Shown one piece after another: positions 1 to 6,757 of a stretch of 7,306 nucleotides of DNA. The DNA is from Myxococcales bacterium (GTDB taxonomy: Bacteria > Myxococcota_A > Polyangia > Fen-1088): positions 1 through 7,306 of the forward strand of contig PMZX01000431.1 in the NCBI GenBank assembly GCA_003170035.1. Reading direction: 5' to 3'. A program made the translations under genes and the position numbers. Numbering within the stretch: position 1 is the stretch's first letter; every line of letters begins with the position of its first letter. The notes under the pieces were generated by a model. That model did not search any database. It saw nothing but the letters and a program-made list of their open reading frames with translations, and was not told the DNA's origin.

Positions 1-15
1 TGAGAAACAGGGAAC

Positions 16-39
16 CCATCGTGTGATTATGCACGATGG
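16..39. repeat. short perfect hairpin at window edge
   Basis: CCATCGTG (16-23) is followed after 8 bases by its exact reverse complement CACGATGG (32-39). No T-run follows on either strand, so a rho-independent terminator is not well supported. It could belong to the end of a gene lying left of the window. Confidence 0.3.
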
Positions 40-190
40 CGAGGCATGGCGGCCAAACCCACTGTCCATCATCGCCACCGTCGGAAAACACACGTCGCGG
101 ACGACGTCTTGGCGAACCACAGGTGTCCGACCCTTCGTGGGAAGGGTGAAGTCAGCGCGTTCCAACCTATCTCAGGCTGGCAACCCGGCC

Positions 191-253
191 GCCCATTGGG
201 GCGCGTTGACCTGCGGCGCGCAGTCGCCGTCAGGTCCAACGCCGGCGTGGGGC
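191..253. other. attC-like imperfect palindrome (possible degenerate integron recombination site)
   Basis: Four boxes sit in the order of an integron attC site: GCCCATT (191-197, against RYYYAAC), GTTGACC (205-211, against GTTRRRY), GTCCAAC (234-240, an exact RYYYAAC) and GTGGGGC (247-253, one base off GTTRRRY). The box spacers are 7 and 6 bases. The centre folds as CGGCG/CGCCG around a 6-base loop, and the two arms pair with a few unpaired bases, as the extrahelical bases of attC sites do. Three of the four boxes deviate from consensus, and no integrase gene or second site is visible. This is a decayed attC or a chance GC-rich palindrome. Confidence 0.25.
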
Positions 254-678
254 GGCGGCACCGAGCACTGCACTCTAGGGCTTTCTTTTCGCTTGGTTGG
301 TTGCAGCGCGGCCTTGAAACCGTAGTCGCGATCCTTCTGCCTCATGTACCCGCGGGCCGTGGGGAAGACCAAGGCTTCATACGAGGGCTGCGACCTGGAC
401 CGCGGTTTGCTCACTTTGCGGGGGCACGAACACGGTCGGGGTTCGGACAGAAGGCGACGACGTCAGGTCCGCGAGCGACTTCACGAATTCTGCATATACT
501 CTGACGTTCCGCAGATTGCTTTGGCGTTCGCCCCGGACATCCCGTGGCGTGTCTTCAGCCACCGGAAAGGAGTCGGGACCACGATGCACATGCATGGCTG
601 GCCGCACGCCTGGTCGCACGCGAAAGCCTGTTGCGAACCCTGTCCTTCAGGAGGCGGGCGAGGCTTGAATCGGATAAC

Positions 679-703
679 TTGAAGTGGCAGCTTGCTACCT
701 CAA
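679..703. promoter_or_regulatory. imperfect 25-bp palindrome upstream of ORF6N gene, candidate operator
   Basis: The left arm TTGAAGTGGCA and right arm TGCTACCTCAA match in 9 of 11 positions around a 3-base centre. It ends 18 bases before the ATG at 722, overlapping where a promoter or 5' leader would lie. The same outer TTGA..TCAA frame and inner CA/TG spacing recur in the perfect palindrome inside the gene at 920-946. An operator bound by a dimer, perhaps the ORF6N protein itself, would fit. This is inference; I see no good -35/-10 pair to anchor it. Confidence 0.45.
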
Positions 704-709
704 ACGGGC

Positions 710-715
710 GGAGAG
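710..715 (+). promoter_or_regulatory. ribosome binding site of the ORF6N gene
   Basis: GGAGAG lies 6 bases upstream of the ATG at 722. This fixes the original start of the ORF6N gene even though the frame opened there is only 23 codons long before the first frameshift. Confidence 0.6.
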
Positions 716-721
716 AAGCAG

Positions 722-1235
722 ATGGTTGAGCAGGGCCTTGTGCCAGCAGAACGGATCGAGCGCGCAATCCTTGTTTTGCGCGGGCACAAGTGATGCTCGA
801 TGCCAACTTGGCAGCGATGTACCACGTTGAGACTCGCGAGCTCGTGCAGGCCGTGAAACGCAACATCGAACGGTTCCTGCGGATTTCATGTTCCAGTTCA
901 CCGCCCTGGAGTTCGGGCGTTTGAGATCACAATTTGTGATCTCAAAGCCGGCCGGCCGTGGCGGTCGCCGGGGCGCTCCCTACGCCTTTACCGAGCAGGG
1001 CGTGGCGATGTTGTCGAGCGTGCTGCGCAGTCCCCGCGCGGTGCAGGTGAACATCGAGATCATGCGAGCGTTCGTGCGCTTGCGGCAGATGCTTCAGGCT
1101 AACGCCGACCTCGCCCGCAGGCTCGCCGTCTTGGAGAACAAGTACGACGTCCAGTTCAAGGTCGTCTTCGACGCCATCGGCGAGCTGATGGCCACGCCGG
1201 CGAAGCCCAAGCGGCGGATCGGGTTCAGAAGCTAG
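722..1235 (+). pseudogene. ORF6N-domain protein, broken by two frameshifts
   Basis: Three consecutive frames together encode one ORF6N-family protein (phage-associated, KilA-N-related DNA-binding domain). Segment 1, from the ATG at 722, reads through RIERAILVLRGHK and stops at TGA 791-793. Segment 2, one base back, reads [24 protein letters not shown] to about position 872. Segment 3, one more base back, begins [11 protein letters not shown] and continues through [38 protein letters not shown] and a C-terminal coiled-coil-like [20 protein letters not shown] to TAG at 1233-1235. Each break is explained by loss of one base: a G after the lysine codon near 791, and a C in the run near 873. The shifts go the same way, so no functional full-length product is expected unless they are sequencing errors. 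The family usually appears as single genes in phages and genomic islands. The last frame alone (888-1235, 115 codons) might be annotated as a truncated protein. Confidence 0.85.
920..946. repeat. perfect 27-bp palindrome inside the ORF6N coding sequence
   Basis: TTTGAGATCACAA (920-932), a central T (933) and the exact reverse complement TTGTGATCTCAAA (934-946) form a 13+1+13 inverted repeat with no mismatch. In the reading frame it encodes [10 protein letters not shown] perfect odd palindrome of this length in coding DNA of about 65% GC is striking, since it is itself AT-rich. It may be a protein-binding site, as its arms share the outer TTGA/TCAA pattern with the palindrome at 679-703. A hairpin role in RNA or DNA is also possible. 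Confidence 0.9.
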
Positions 1236-4200
1236 CGATCGACTACCAGCCGCCCATCGCGAATCACCGCGCGCGAGGCACCGTCGGGGCTCACATCGCG
1301 GGCGGAGGACCAGGCGCAGGTTGGGGCAGGGGCGGGCTGGAGTGTGGCGGCATCGAGGATATGCTCAGTGTTGTCGGCGGTGAGGATTTGCAGGCGCGTG
1401 CCGTCGAGGGTGAAGCGGAGGGAGGAGATGGGCACGCTGCTGGGCGCAGAGCGCGCGAGTTCTTCGAGCTGCCCGGAGGAAACGTGCCATTGGTGGAGCA
1501 CGATGGCGCCGGTGTCGAGCACGGAGGCGATGAGCGGGTGGGTAGGCGACCAGGTGGCGAAGGTGGTGCGCGTGAGCGGGCCAGGCGGCATGAGATCGAA
1601 GAACAGGACGGAGCCGTCGTCGCAGCCGGCGGCGATGCGGGAACGACCGTCTACAAGGTGCCTGCCCGAACAAAGTGCATAGAAAGCCCTCCCGCCAAAC
1701 CAAGCTCCGAGGCAATCGCCCGAGTCCAGATCCCACAGCCGCACCGTCTGATCATCGCCTCCTGTCACCACTCGCCGTCCGTCCGCGTGAAGCGCCACTA
1801 ACCTAGCCCCGCCGGTGGGGACCTCCAGCATTCTCAGGCATTCGCCCGAGTCCAGGTCCCACACCCGCACTGTGTGGTCCCGACTCGCTGTCACCGCTCG
1901 GCGTCCATCCGCGCAAATGGCCAATGAGTAGACCACGGTGTGGGCCTCCAGCGTTCTCAGGCATTCGCCCGAGTCCAGGTCCCACACCCGCATCGTCTCG
2001 TCCTCGCTCGCCGTGACCGCTCGGCGCCCGTCGGCGTGCAGCGCCACTGACTTGACACTGTCGGTGTGGCCATTCAGCGTTCTCAGGCATTCGCCCGAGT
2101 CCAGGTCCCACACGCGCACCGTCTTGTCATGACTACCCGTCACTGCTCGGCGCCCGTCCGCATGAAGCGCCACTGACTTGACCCGTTGGGTGTGGCCATT
2201 CAGCGTTCTGAGACAGGCGCCCGAGTCCAGGTCCCACACGCGTACACTGAAGTCGTTGCCCGCCGTGACCGCTCGCCGCCCGTCCGGGTGCAGCGCCACT
2301 GAGTTGAACCCGAAGGTGTGGCCGTCCAGCGTTCTCAGACATTCGCCTGTGTTCAGGTCCCACACTCGTGCCGTCTGGTCCCCGCCCAGCGTGACTGCTC
2401 GGCGCCCATCCCCATGAAGCACGACTTCGTCGACCGAGTGGGCGTGGCCGCTCAGCGTTCTGAGACACGCACCCGTATCCAAGTCCCACACCCGCACCGT
2501 AGAGTCGTTGCTCGCCGTCACCGCTCGGCGCCCGTCCGCGTGGAGCGCCACCGAGTTCACCCAGTGAGTGTGGCCCTCCGGCGCTCTCAGGCAAACGTCT
2601 GCGTCCAGGTCCCACACCCATGCCGTCTTGTCATCGCTCGCCGAGACTGCTCGGCGCCCGTCCGCGTGAAGTGCCACGGAGTTCACGTAATCGGTGTGGC
2701 CCTCCAAAGTTCTCAGGCAGGCGCCTGTGTCCAGATCCCACACCCACACCCGGCTGGGGCTCCACGCCACGGCTCGCTGCCCGTCCGCACAGAACGCGAC
2801 CGAGGTGGTGACATCATATTTGGTTTGGGCCTCTAACGTCCTGAGGTATCTACCGGTTTCCAGGTCCCACACCCACCGTTCGCTGTCTTGCCGGTGGTGT
2901 CTCGCAGTGACCGCGCGCCGCCCGTCCGGGTGTAGAGCAACCAGGTTGACCTCGCCGATGTGGCTTTGGCCCCACCATGGCGCGCTCAAACACGCGCCCG
3001 TGTTCAGGTCCCACACTCGCACCCCAGAGAGGTGCTGGTGCCCTGTCACCACGCGCCGCCCGTCCGGATGTAGCGCTACCGAGTTGACGTTGCCGGTGAG
3101 GCCCTCCAGCGTTGTGAGGCACGCGCCTGTGTCCAGGTCCCACACACGTGCCGTCTTGTCATCGCTGCCCGAGACCGCGCGCCGCCCGTCCGGATGTAGC
3201 GCGACTGACAAGACCTCGCCGGTGTGGCCCTCCAGCGTTGTGAGGCACGCGCCTGTGTCCAGGTCCCACACCCGCAACGTATGGTCAGCGCTCGCCGTGA
3301 CCGCTCGGCGCCCGTCCGCGTGTAGCGCCACTGACCAAATCTTGTCGGTGTGGCCATCCAGCGTTGTGAGGCACGCGCCTGTGTCTAGGTCCCACACCCG
3401 CGACGCATGGTCAGCGCTCGCCGTCACCGCTCGGCGCCCGTCCGCGTGTAGCGCCACTGACCAGACGCTGTCGGTGTGACCCTCCAGCGTTGTGAGGCAC
3501 GCGCCTGTGTCCAGGTCCCACACCCGCGACGTATGGTCAGCGCTCGCCGTCACCGCTCGGCGCCCGTCCGCGTGCAGCGCCACTGACATGACCCGATCGG
3601 TGTGGCCCTCAAGTACGCGCAAGCACGCGTTGCGAATGATCTCCTTCGGCCTGCCGAGCCTGCGAAACCACCAGTGCTTCGAGCCGCATCGGTCAAGCCA
3701 AGTCTCTGCGCTGCGCGTGGTCGGGCTCGATTCAGCGTACGCGTACGCTTTCTGCATCCACTCAACCTCGGGCGCAATGCCCGGCCGTCGCAAGAAGTGC
3801 GCGATCTCGCCGCAAAACCGCTGCCAAGTCTCGACCTGCTCGCATCGATCCGCCGGCAATTCCGCCTGCATCAGCGCCGCAAAGTCCCTCGTGACCTCGA
3901 TGACATCGTCCGCCCCGAGCTTCTCCAACCGCGCGTAGTGGTAGCCGAAATCCGTCATCGCGTCCGCTGCAGGATCTGCCTCGCCTGCCGCGAGAAGATG
4001 GTGGACCAAGGCCCCCAGCGCGTAGCTCTTTCCCGCATCCTCGATCCCAGGCCATCGCTCGCACCAGTGCGCGATGCACTTGTGCCATGCGGCCGTGGTT
4101 CGCATGGGCAAAGGCGCGTCCGCTCGCGCATATCGTTCCTGCGCTGCCGCGCAGAAGCTGGCGTAGAAGAAGTCCACGCGCCCCTCCCGTCGCGCGAGGA

Positions 4201-6172
4201 AGGGCCGGACCTGCCTCAGGTAGGTCTCCACCGTGGCCTCGACCGCCGGATGCAATTCGGCCGATGCACCCAGTTCTTCAACCAGCATGTCCAGGAGCGC
4301 TTGTTTCGGCAGGCCTGCCCGCGAGTGTGCGAGCAGGCCGAACAGGATGGGCACGATTTGACGCGGGTCGAGACCTGCGGGTGGGGGATCGCTCTCGAGG
4401 CGTTGCAAGACAGCGTTGAACGCGGACACGGGCGTGTCGCCAAAGTCATCGCGGATCTTGCGGCCGAGGTCGCCAAAGGCACCGAACACGCGCAGCTCGC
4501 TCAGCACCACGCGGAGAAACAGCGGATTGTCCGCTCCTGGCGCACTGGTCAACGCTTGCAGGTGCTCCTCATCGAGTTCTTTCAGGAACTGATTGAGGTA
4601 CGCACGGACCAACTTCTTGCGGTCTTCGAGAACTTCAAATCCGCGGTGCTCGTGCACCCGCACACGAGCGCCTGACCGCCACTGCGCTTCGAGCTTGTCA
4701 GCGCCTGGCTCTCCGCGCTTGAAGCTCACGAGAAGCTTGACGTTCTCGGGCAGCGCGAGCGGCAGCCAGTCGAGATCCAAAAGACCCGATTCGAGCTGGT
4801 CGAGGGCGTCGAGCACCACGACCGTCTTGCCCTTGTTCCCGCAGTCGGCCAGCAAGTCGGAGAGCAGGCCGCGCAGCTTGCGGGGATCGTCCGAAACTTC
4901 GGCGGTGAGCCGTCCGCTCGCGCGCAGCTCGTCGACCAGGAAGTGGAGCAGCGTATCCACGCTCGCCGACCGGTCGCCCACGCCGATGAAACGACAAACC
5001 ACGGTTTCCCCGCGATCGCGGCGCCGTTGCACCCACTTCGCCAGCAGCGTCGATTTGCCAACGCCACCCGGCGCCACCACTGCCATCAAGCGCCGATCCG
5101 CGGGGGCGTTCGCCCAGGCGTCGAGCGCGTCGAAGTCGTCCGTGCGTTCGATGAACCCCTCGGTCGCCGCGTACACGAATTCCTCGTGCAGCGCAATCTC
5201 ACGCTCGAGATCTGTCTGGTCGGTTGCCTCGACATGGTCCGGGAAACGCGCAGTGATGGCGGCCTGCAGATCCTCGCAGATGACCTCGCCCAGCGACCGG
5301 CCGTCGCAGCGAAAGTCCCCAAGGCGTCCCTTCGTGAGGTCGGCGTTGTGCGCCTCGGCCTTGGCCAGTTCACCAGCGTCCTCAGCGACATCAAGACCCT
5401 TGACGTTGACTCCGGCCTCCTCAAACCATTTGCGTCGCCATTCCTTCTGGTTGTCCTCGATGGTTGCCCCACACTGCAGGGGCATGGCGATCTCTGGCGT
5501 CTTCTGGTCCGGATCCCAACTCGCCTCGTAGAAGTGCACGGGCCTGCCTGTCGCAGGGATCTTCACCTTGCGAAGCTCGCCCTGCTTCGCCACGAGAAAC
5601 GCGCAGCTCTTTGGATCCTTCTCCACCTGGTCGGTGTAAGTGCGCGCAAGCTGCGCCGGCTGCTTGGGCAACCTGTCCACATAGGTCGGCTGGCGCAGGT
5701 AGAAGAAGGCGTGCTCTGCGCGGTCGTGGTTGGACATCGGCTCTACGCACGAGTGCAGGACCTCCAGCTCCGTGACCGACGCCGCCTCGATTACCTTGTC
5801 GAGCCCCGGAAAGTCGTGCAGGGTCTGGTCCGCCAGGTCGCCCCGCTTCGGGATCCACCCGTAGCGTTGCCCGAGCAGGCAGATGAAGAACGGCCGGCAG
5901 TCGTCGATCTTGCGCAGGCACACGTCGACCACGCGCTTGTGCTTGGTGGCGTCTGCCTCGGTCACGCCCCAGCGCAGGTCCACGTCCACCAGGCGCAGCT
6001 TGCGCCGCTCGCACCATTCGCGCAGGCGCGGAAACACCTCTTTGACCAGGTAGTCCCGCTCCGCGTGCATGTCATTGAACGTGCTCGACACGAAGACGTT
6101 GACGGTCTCCCAGCCCACGGCCCCGCCTTTCAACTGGCCCGGCGTCTTCTCGTTGCTGGTGGCTGTGCTCAT
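1232..6172 (-). CDS. giant DUF4062-NACHT-WD40 STAND-type protein
   Basis: A protein of about 1646 residues with the plan of a STAND signal-transduction ATPase. Residues 23 to about 110 are a DUF4062 domain ([17 protein letters not shown], then DLRWG and GQRYGW), as in animal NPHP3, TEP1 and NWD1. A P-loop NTPase follows: Walker [10 protein letters not shown] at 367-375 (Lys373), Walker [11 protein letters not shown] with Asp455 and Asp458, and the strand [11 protein letters not shown] after it. Residues about 580-849 are a helical linker. Residues 850 to about 1491 hold 15 clear WD40 blades of about 42 residues ending in R-VWDLDTGA or similar, followed by about 155 residues of degenerate blades. 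No signal peptide or membrane segment is seen, so it is probably cytoplasmic. In this family the repeats usually sense a ligand and the NTPase oligomerises to trigger the N-terminal domain; a role in defence is inferred. The Met at 6172 is preferred because GGAAGGG precedes it; an in-frame ATG at 6205 would add 11 residues but lacks a good ribosome site. Its TAG overlaps the ORF6N stop by 4 bases. Confidence 0.95.
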   Translation of the reverse strand: MSTATSNEKTPGQLKGGAVGWETVNVFVSSTFNDMHAERDYLVKEVFPRLREWCERRKLRLVDVDLRWGVTEADATKHKRVVDVCLRKIDDCRPFFICLLGQRYGWIPKRGDLADQTLHDFPGLDKVIEAASVTELEVLHSCVEPMSNHDRAEHAFFYLRQPTYVDRLPKQPAQLARTYTDQVEKDPKSCAFLVAKQGELRKVKIPATGRPVHFYEASWDPDQKTPEIAMPLQCGATIEDNQKEWRRKWFEEAGVNVKGLDVAEDAGELAKAEAHNADLTKGRLGDFRCDGRSLGEVICEDLQAAITARFPDHVEATDQTDLEREIALHEEFVYAATEGFIERTDDFDALDAWANAPADRRLMAVVAPGGVGKSTLLAKWVQRRRDRGETVVCRFIGVGDRSASVDTLLHFLVDELRASGRLTAEVSDDPRKLRGLLSDLLADCGNKGKTVVVLDALDQLESGLLDLDWLPLALPENVKLLVSFKRGEPGADKLEAQWRSGARVRVHEHRGFEVLEDRKKLVRAYLNQFLKELDEEHLQALTSAPGADNPLFLRVVLSELRVFGAFGDLGRKIRDDFGDTPVSAFNAVLQRLESDPPPAGLDPRQIVPILFGLLAHSRAGLPKQALLDMLVEELGASAELHPAVEATVETYLRQVRPFLARREGRVDFFYASFCAAAQERYARADAPLPMRTTAAWHKCIAHWCERWPGIEDAGKSYALGALVHHLLAAGEADPAADAMTDFGYHYARLEKLGADDVIEVTRDFAALMQAELPADRCEQVETWQRFCGEIAHFLRRPGIAPEVEWMQKAYAYAESSPTTRSAETWLDRCGSKHWWFRRLGRPKEIIRNACLRVLEGHTDRVMSVALHADGRRAVTASADHTSRVWDLDTGACLTTLEGHTDSVWSVALHADGRRAVTASADHASRVWDLDTGACLTTLDGHTDKIWSVALHADGRRAVTASADHTLRVWDLDTGACLTTLEGHTGEVLSVALHPDGRRAVSGSDDKTARVWDLDTGACLTTLEGLTGNVNSVALHPDGRRVVTGHQHLSGVRVWDLNTGACLSAPWWGQSHIGEVNLVALHPDGRRAVTARHHRQDSERWVWDLETGRYLRTLEAQTKYDVTTSVAFCADGQRAVAWSPSRVWVWDLDTGACLRTLEGHTDYVNSVALHADGRRAVSASDDKTAWVWDLDADVCLRAPEGHTHWVNSVALHADGRRAVTASNDSTVRVWDLDTGACLRTLSGHAHSVDEVVLHGDGRRAVTLGGDQTARVWDLNTGECLRTLDGHTFGFNSVALHPDGRRAVTAGNDFSVRVWDLDSGACLRTLNGHTQRVKSVALHADGRRAVTGSHDKTVRVWDLDSGECLRTLNGHTDSVKSVALHADGRRAVTASEDETMRVWDLDSGECLRTLEAHTVVYSLAICADGRRAVTASRDHTVRVWDLDSGECLRMLEVPTGGARLVALHADGRRVVTGGDDQTVRLWDLDSGDCLGAWFGGRAFYALCSGRHLVDGRSRIAAGCDDGSVLFFDLMPPGPLTRTTFATWSPTHPLIASVLDTGAIVLHQWHVSSGQLEELARSAPSSVPISSLRFTLDGTRLQILTADNTEHILDAATLQPAPAPTCAWSSARDVSPDGASRAVIRDGRLVVDR
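1700..3625 (-). repeat. tandem array of about 126-bp units encoding 15 WD40 blades
   Basis: Fifteen head-to-tail units encode residues 850 to about 1491 of the giant protein. Most are exactly 126 bp (42 codons), for example the units starting at 3115, 3241, 3367 and 3493. By hand count, units 3241 and 3367 differ at about 10 of 126 bases. Two subfamilies are visible: blades 1-5 carry the start CLTTLEGHT (blade 1 CLRVLEGHT), while blades 8-14 mostly carry CLRTL and increasingly DSGE instead of DTGA. Blades 6 and 7 are longer and divergent (blade 6 has an insertion, [15 protein letters not shown]), and blade 15 begins to decay. The pattern suggests local duplication and gene conversion. Such arrays are prone to assembly collapse, so the blade number may be uncertain. 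Confidence 0.92.
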
Positions 6173-6178
6173 GACGAT

Positions 6179-6185
6179 CCCTTCC
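6179..6185 (-). promoter_or_regulatory. ribosome binding site deciding the start of the giant gene
   Basis: On the minus strand GGAAGGG occurs 6 bases before the ATG at 6172-6170. The alternative ATG at 6205 is preceded by GGCAATGGG, a weaker and badly spaced match. The protein beginning MSTATSNEK is therefore the better call. Confidence 0.6.
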
Positions 6186-6277
6186 GCGTCCACAAGCAGA
6201 CTCATCCCATTGCCGTCACGGCGTCAACCTGTGACATGGAGGCTCACCGACAGCCCGCCGGATTCCGTCGGAACGTG

Positions 6278-6727
6278 CTACGTGCCCGGCCTGGTGCTCG
6301 CCGAGCCCTTGCCCTGTTCGATCACCTGCTGAATTGCCGCCTCCGCGCCGAACACTGGCTTGTAGCCAAGGGCTTCTTCTAGGGTGACCCAGACAAAGGC
6401 CGAGCTTTCTTCGTTCAGGGTGACGGCACCAACCGCTGTGCACCGGAAATACAGGTTCACACAATGCATCTTGCCCGGCTGCAGTGGCGGGCTGTTCTGG
6501 TAGAAAAGGAACGCAACGTCCTTGGCGCCAAGGCCAGTCTCCTCAACCAGCTCCTTGGTCACAGTGCTCTCGGGCGTGTCGCCGTAGTCGAGCTTGCCCC
6601 CTGGCAAGCACCACTGCCCCTCGCCGTATTCCGAATTCGCGCGGCGAAGAAGAAGGATGCGATCTTGCGCATCAGCGACGAACACGCGGATGGCAACGAC
6701 GGGACGCTGGGGGGAATCGGTGGTCAT
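6278..6727 (-). CDS. Nudix hydrolase
   Basis: A 149-residue protein of normal length for a single-domain Nudix enzyme, a family that hydrolyses nucleoside diphosphates linked to another group X (for example oxidised NTPs, ADP-ribose, NAD or nucleotide sugars) with a divalent metal. The N-terminal strand VVAIRVFVADAQDRILLLRR and QWCLPGGKLDYGD lead into the Nudix box at residues 44-66. There the metal-binding core KELVEETGL (Glu59, Glu62, Glu63) is intact, but the usual Glu after G-x5 is Asp50 and the usual Arg of RE is Lys58. The C-terminal half (CVNLYFRCTAV, then ESSAFVWVTLEEAL) fits the fold. The substrate cannot be read from the sequence. It starts 30 bp after the stop of the RyR-domain gene and ends 105 bp before the giant gene, all on one strand, so it is probably part of the same transcript. 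The ribosome site (GCAGG, 7 bases before the ATG) is modest. Confidence 0.94.
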   Translation of the reverse strand: MTTDSPQRPVVAIRVFVADAQDRILLLRRANSEYGEGQWCLPGGKLDYGDTPESTVTKELVEETGLGAKDVAFLFYQNSPPLQPGKMHCVNLYFRCTAVGAVTLNEESSAFVWVTLEEALGYKPVFGAEAAIQQVIEQGKGSASTRPGT

Positions 6728-6757
6728 GGGGATGCCTGCGCGTTGAACGGGAAGGCC

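Larger units (their letters stand above)
1..678. other. gene-poor stretch, no supported gene
   Basis: Open frames occur on both strands (the longest is about 150 codons, at 46-504 on the plus strand), but they overlap one another and read as arginine-, proline- and glycine-rich translations typical of random high-GC DNA. None shows a recognisable domain or a convincing ribosome site with a conserved-looking N-terminus. The only structures I can support are an 8-bp hairpin at the left edge and the attC-like palindrome at 191-253. The stretch could be a decayed gene, a cassette without an ORF, or plain intergenic DNA between mobile pieces. Confidence 0.6.

Noticed and set aside
16..39. Left-edge hairpin as a rho-independent terminator
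   Set aside because: The stem is only 8 bp with an 8-base loop and no T-run on either side.
46..504. Plus-strand open frame of 152 codons in the left flank
   Set aside because: No domain, no plausible ribosome site, an arginine/glycine-rich random-looking translation, and several equally long competing frames on both strands.
1700..3625. The regular 126-bp repeats as a CRISPR array or a noncoding satellite
   Set aside because: There are no short repeats alternating with unique spacers. The units are in frame, 42 codons long, and encode WD40 blades.
2318..3938. Several plus- and minus-strand frames with periodic [15 protein letters not shown] or [11 protein letters not shown] repeats
   Set aside because: Their periodicity is only the 126-bp WD40 repeat read in wrong frames. 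The blades in the main frame are canonical WD40.
3602..4675. Plus-strand open frame of 357 codons opposite the linker and NACHT region
   Set aside because: It is a shadow of the giant gene: no domain, no ribosome site of note, and composition typical of an antisense frame.
6206..6277. Possible promoter or terminator between the Nudix gene and the giant gene
   Set aside because: A TTGACG occurs on the minus strand but no -10 element follows at proper spacing, and the short palindrome TTCCGTCGGAA near 6263 lacks a T-run. Nothing there is strong enough to call.
4943..6382. Long plus-strand open frame of 479 codons opposite the DUF4062-NACHT part
   Set aside because: It is antisense to a well-supported gene, has no recognisable domain, and its histidine/arginine/leucine-rich composition is what the reverse frame of high-GC coding DNA gives.
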